Shown piece after piece: positions 6,352 through 8,870 of a DNA stretch of 8,870 nucleotides. The stretch is from an uncultured Centipeda sp. (GTDB taxonomy: Bacteria; Bacillota; Negativicutes; Selenomonadales; Selenomonadaceae): NCBI GenBank assembly GCA_937925565.1, contig CALALM010000253.1, forward strand, positions 1 to 8,870, written 5' to 3'. Within the stretch, counting starts at the first letter, position 1, and every line of letters starts with the position of its first letter. Under the pieces are notes generated by a model that saw nothing but the letters and a program-made list of their open reading frames with translations, ran no database searches and was not told the origin of the DNA. A program made the translations under genes and the position numbers.

Positions 6352-7131
6352 ATGAAACGATGTGCATGTATTGATACGCTCTATACGGAGCTGCCGTTCG
6401 AGGAGCGCATCGGCGCCGCAAAGGCGGACGGGTTCGAGTCGGTGGAGTTCTGGGATTGGCGTATTCGCGATCTCGACCGTGTGAAGGAGGCGGCGGAAGC
6501 GGCTGGGATCACGGTTAGCGGGTTCAACGGCGATGCGGACTTCTCCCTCGTCGACCCGACGCACAAGGAGAAGTATCTGGCGGCGCTGCGGGAGTCGATG
6601 GAGGCGGCAAAGAAGGTCGGTGCGCCGACGGTGACAATCCACTCGAATGCGCTCGGCGAGGGCGGCGTCGTGGTGAACCACTATACGGAGCTGTCGGACA
6701 CGGTGAAGCTCTGCTCTATGTACGATACACTGCTTGCTGCGGTGAAGATTGCGGAGAAGTACCAGATCCGCATGAATCTCGAGGCACTCAACATCAAGGT
6801 AGATCATGTGGGCAATTTCCTCCAAACGACGCAGATGGCGGCGGAGATCACGCGACTGATCGGTTCACCGTGGCTCAAGGTGCTATTCGATGCGTACCAC
6901 ATGCAGTACAACGAGGGCGCACTTTCATATCAGCTCGAGACGTACTTCGATCAGATCGGGCACATTCACATCGCGGACTGCCCTGGGCGGCATGAGCCGG
7001 GTACGGGCGAAATCAACTATTCGTCTATTTACAAGCTGCTAGAGCGACGCGGCTACGAATACCGCGTGGGGTACGAGCTGTTCCCTGAGACGGATACGAA
7101 GACCGCCGTTGCGGCGATTATGAAGGATTAA
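6352..7131 (+). CDS. Sugar isomerase-like TIM barrel, hydroxypyruvate isomerase (Hyi) family
   Basis: A 259-residue protein of the xylose-isomerase-like/AP-endonuclease-2 TIM-barrel fold. GHIHIADCPGRHEPGTGEIN (203-222) is close to the signature of hydroxypyruvate isomerase (Hyi). The expected metal and acid-base residues are present by position: Glu144 in NLEALN, Asp180 and His183 in FDAYHMQ, His206, and Glu242 in GYELFP. Hyi interconverts hydroxypyruvate and tartronate semialdehyde, but relatives (IolI, IolE, tagatose/psicose epimerases, C-glycoside lyase subunits) act on keto-sugars or inososes. Placed between an IolG-like dehydrogenase and a sugar carrier, isomerising or cleaving a keto-polyol is the more likely job here (inference). 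I chose ATG 6352 because AAGGAGG (6337-6343) overlaps the upstream stop with an 8-nt spacer. A TTG at 6331 overlapping the previous gene has no ribosome site of its own. Confidence 0.85.
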   Translation: MKRCACIDTLYTELPFEERIGAAKADGFESVEFWDWRIRDLDRVKEAAEAAGITVSGFNGDADFSLVDPTHKEKYLAALRESMEAAKKVGAPTVTIHSNALGEGGVVVNHYTELSDTVKLCSMYDTLLAAVKIAEKYQIRMNLEALNIKVDHVGNFLQTTQMAAEITRLIGSPWLKVLFDAYHMQYNEGALSYQLETYFDQIGHIHIADCPGRHEPGTGEINYSSIYKLLERRGYEYRVGYELFPETDTKTAVAAIMKD

Positions 7132-7149
7132 AACGAGAGGAGGCCGCTC

Positions 7150-8550
7150 ATGAGCACGCAGCAGGCTGTTGCCGTCCCCGCAGGGGCAGGCAACGAACGA
7201 CTTTCATGGTTCACACGCATTTCCTATGCGCTCGGCGATACCGCGACGAACATCGTTGCGGGCGCAATGACGATTCTCACATTCTTCTATACGGATTATG
7301 CGGGAGTTGCGCCGACGACGGTCGGTCTCGTCATGCTCCTCTCGCGTATCTTTGACGGTATGTCCGATCTCCTGATGGGCTTCATCGTAGAGCGGACGAA
7401 CTCTCGCTGGGGCAAGTCGCGTCCGTGGGTGCTCTGGTCGAGCGTACCGTTCTGTATCTCGATCGTTCTTATCTACATGGTGCCGCAGGGGTCGGATTTC
7501 CTGCAATTTGTCTATCTCTTTATCACGTACAACTTCTGTAATACGATCTGCTACACGGCACTGAATCTGCCGTACGGCTCTCTCTCGGCGATGATGACGC
7601 GCATTTCACACGAGCGCGATATGCTCTCGATCACGCGTATGGCGCTCTCGCCGATCGGCAAGATCATCTCCATCTCTGCGACACTGCCGCTCATCAAGAT
7701 GCTCGGTGACAATCAGGCGGCGTGGATCAAGGTTATGGCGATCTGGGCGGTGCTCGCGTTCTTCCTGCTCCTCCTCTGCTTCTGGAAATGTGAGGAGAAG
7801 GTCGTCATCGAGGCGCGCGAAAAAGGCCCGAGTATCCCCGTCAAGAAGGCGCTTAAATGCCTCCTGATGAACAAGTATTTCTGGATGGCGATGACGATTT
7901 GGATGATGCAGTGTATTATCCAGATGGTAACAGGAACCCTTCTGCCGTACTACTGTAAATACATCTTCAACGATGGCTCTCTCTTTAGCATCCTGCTGCT
8001 CCTCGAGGTGGTCGTCACCATCGTCTTTACCCTGCTCTTCTGCCCTGCGCTTCTCAAGCGGTTCGGCAAGCGCAATATGTCCATCATCGGTATCTCGGTC
8101 GCACTCGCGGGACATCTCATCTACTGTCTGAATCCGCTTGATTTCAACTGGGTGGTCTTCAGCTGTGTGATCCGCGGTATCGGCTTTGCACCGCTGAACT
8201 CTGTCATCTTCGGCTTCCTCGGCGATGTCGTGGAGTACGGCCAGTGGAAGTTCCATGTGCGCCAGGAAGGTCTGATCTTCTCCGGCGGCTCGGTCGGCTA
8301 CAAGGTCGGTACGGGCGCGACGGGCGCACTCATCACGGCACTCATGTCGTGGTCGGGCTACATCGCCTCGAGCACGGCGGATGCTGTACAGCCGCAGTCG
8401 GCAATCGACATGATTGTCCACATGTATGAATACGGCATCATCCTGATCTGGGTGATCCTGCTCATCGTCCTCTTCTGCTACAAGCTGGATAAGCTCTATC
8501 CGACCATCATGAAGGATCTCATCGAGCGCGAGGCACGCGGCGAGCTTTGA
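7150..8550 (+). CDS. GPH-family (glycoside-pentoside-hexuronide) cation symporter, paralogue 2
   Basis: A 466-residue polytopic carrier. The signature RIFDGMSDLLMGFIVERTNS (66-85) then WGKSRPW (87-93) and the C-terminal loop VEYGQWKFHVRQEG mark the GPH family. Asp69 and Asp73 match the MelB cation-binding pair by eye; as in paralogue 1, the helix-IV Asp is not kept (MMTRISHERD). In a 50-residue comparison beginning at the LNLPYG motif, 40 residues equal the carrier at 1226-2611, and both end in REARGE plus one hydrophobic residue, so they are recent paralogues. ATG 7150 has AGGAGG at 7138-7143, 6 nt upstream, and lies 18 nt after the isomerase-like stop. It is the last gene of the operon and probably imports the substrate or a precursor of the two enzymes before it. 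No strong terminator follows immediately. Confidence 0.93.
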   Translation: MSTQQAVAVPAGAGNERLSWFTRISYALGDTATNIVAGAMTILTFFYTDYAGVAPTTVGLVMLLSRIFDGMSDLLMGFIVERTNSRWGKSRPWVLWSSVPFCISIVLIYMVPQGSDFLQFVYLFITYNFCNTICYTALNLPYGSLSAMMTRISHERDMLSITRMALSPIGKIISISATLPLIKMLGDNQAAWIKVMAIWAVLAFFLLLLCFWKCEEKVVIEAREKGPSIPVKKALKCLLMNKYFWMAMTIWMMQCIIQMVTGTLLPYYCKYIFNDGSLFSILLLLEVVVTIVFTLLFCPALLKRFGKRNMSIIGISVALAGHLIYCLNPLDFNWVVFSCVIRGIGFAPLNSVIFGFLGDVVEYGQWKFHVRQEGLIFSGGSVGYKVGTGATGALITALMSWSGYIASSTADAVQPQSAIDMIVHMYEYGIILIWVILLIVLFCYKLDKLYPTIMKDLIEREARGEL

Positions 8551-8554
8551 TAAC

Positions 8555-8654
8555 GCGCCAAAGCCTCCGCCTTGGAGGGAGAAGCTGATAGGCCGTAGCC
8601 TCAAAAGCCCCCATCGGTACGGGGGAACCGTGCGCAACATGGTGGAAGGGGCGC
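8555..8654. repeat. Hairpin-rich non-coding element, possible dispersed intergenic repeat
   Basis: Several short inverted pairs are packed together after the operon: CCTCC/GGAGG (8564-8568/8574-8578), AGGC/GCCT around 8590-8601, CCCCC/GGGGG (8608-8612/8621-8625), and GCGCC/GGCGC closing the element (8555-8559/8650-8654). No T tract follows, so it is not a normal terminator. The minus-strand reading (GGCTTCTCCCTCC-type segments followed by GGAGGCTTT) resembles REP-like intergenic repeats I associate with Firmicute genomes. Only one copy is in the window, so the repeat call is inference. Confidence 0.3.
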
Positions 8655-8682
8655 CTGCGGTGTCCTATCTCATAAATGACGA

Positions 8683-8725
8683 GCTGTTGCACAAGGCTGG
8701 AAAGCTTCATGCAGCAGCCTCTTTT
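8683..8725 (+). terminator. Weak candidate terminator of the dehydrogenase operon
   Basis: Bases 8683-8691 pair with 8710-8718 (9 bp, one G-U pair) around an 18-nt loop, followed by CTCTTTT (8719-8725). An alternative 6-bp stem (8694-8699 with 8715-8720) overlaps it. The T run is short and partly merges with the next promoter, so termination would be leaky at best. Confidence 0.35.
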
Positions 8726-8726
8726 A

Positions 8727-8735
8727 TGCTATAAT
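8727..8735 (+). promoter_or_regulatory. Extended -10 promoter of the last gene
   Basis: TGCTATAAT is a perfect extended -10 (TG at 8727-8728, TATAAT at 8730-8735). No good -35 hexamer sits 16-18 bp upstream (best TTCATG at 8706-8711), as is common for extended -10 promoters. Transcription would start near 8742, about 23 nt before the ATG at 8765. Confidence 0.6.
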
Positions 8736-8764
8736 GAATCCATTGACGCGAAAGGGGGCTGCCC

Positions 8765-8870
8765 ATGACGATTTTCGGAACGCTGCGTATGAAAACATTT
8801 GTCGCCGTCATGCTCGTCAACTTCCTCGCCATCGCCCTGATCGCAGTATTCTTTCAGCAGCGGGTGACGT
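8765..8870 (+). CDS. N-terminus of a membrane protein, possibly a signalling protein (3' truncated by the window edge)
   Basis: ATG 8765 follows AAAGGGGG (8751-8758) with a 6-nt spacer and an extended -10 promoter, so the start is well supported. Only 35 codons are visible. A short N-terminus with Arg8 and Lys10 is followed by one hydrophobic helix (about residues 11-29, FVAVMLVNFLAIALIAVFF) and then QQRVT. A short positively charged N-terminus plus an immediate transmembrane helix is typical of membrane-anchored sensor kinases, chemoreceptors or diguanylate cyclases. It also fits many other inner-membrane proteins, so the function cannot be called. Confidence 0.65.
   Translation, partial: MTIFGTLRMKTFVAVMLVNFLAIALIAVFFQQRVT

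Noticed and set aside
5974..6825. Minus-strand open frame across the dehydrogenase/isomerase junction (283 codons)
   Set aside because: It spans two real genes on the opposite strand, is Arg/Pro/Ser-rich with no motif, and has no supporting ribosome site or promoter that I could see.
7606..8640. Long minus-strand open frame opposite GPH paralogue 2 (344 codons)
   Set aside because: It has the same biased charged composition as the other antisense frames, no domain signature, and lies opposite a strongly supported transporter. A similar frame occurs opposite GPH paralogue 1 (1667-2317), as expected for shadow frames.
8519..8710. Minus-strand 63-codon open frame over the hairpin-rich stretch
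   Set aside because: It has no ribosome site or domain signature and overlaps the end of GPH paralogue 2. The region is better explained as structured non-coding DNA.
1..8870. Possible defence system, phage, transposase, CRISPR array, tRNA or rRNA
   Set aside because: I looked for these on both strands and saw no transposase or integrase motifs, no regularly spaced direct repeats and no tRNA-like cloverleaf. The content is transport, metabolism and small regulatory elements.

Overview
The window is 8.9 kb of densely coding DNA. Genes have GC-rich third codon positions, intergenic stretches are AT-rich, Shine-Dalgarno motifs are strong, and U-tailed intrinsic terminators are common. Every gene I support lies on the + strand. 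This style and the gene content suggest an anaerobic Firmicute of the Negativicutes type (Selenomonas or a relative). That placement is inference from composition and gene style, not from a marker gene.

Layout. (1) 1-819: the 3' end of a LamG-like beta-sandwich protein, closed by a strong terminator at 841-879. (2) 820-1225: a long AT-rich leader with a candidate sigma-70 promoter, a cre-like box and several ribosome-binding motifs. (3) 1226-3255: a GPH-family sugar:cation symporter followed 41 nt later by a cytidylate-kinase-like protein, closed by a 17-bp terminator hairpin. (4) 3335-5098: a separate transcription unit for one SSS/SLC5-type sodium:solute symporter, with its own promoter and terminator. 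(5) 5102-5330: a regulatory region holding an extended -10 promoter, a 20-bp-stem hairpin with a U tract (small RNA or attenuator), and then a second promoter with a perfect TATAAT. (6) 5331-8550: a tight three-gene operon of an inositol 2-dehydrogenase-like oxidoreductase, a hydroxypyruvate-isomerase-like TIM-barrel enzyme and a second GPH symporter paralogous to the first. (7) 8551-8764: a hairpin-rich non-coding stretch. (8) 8765-end: the first 35 codons of a membrane protein with its own promoter.

The genes look like a carbohydrate or polyol uptake and oxidation island. Three secondary transporters from two families bring in sugar-like substrates. The dehydrogenase would oxidise a ring hydroxyl of inositol or a pyranose to a ketone, and the isomerase-like barrel would rearrange the product. 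The rest of a classical inositol pathway (iolB, iolC, iolD, iolE, iolJ) is absent here, so the true substrate is open. Nothing in the window points to a defence system, phage, transposase, CRISPR array, rRNA or tRNA.
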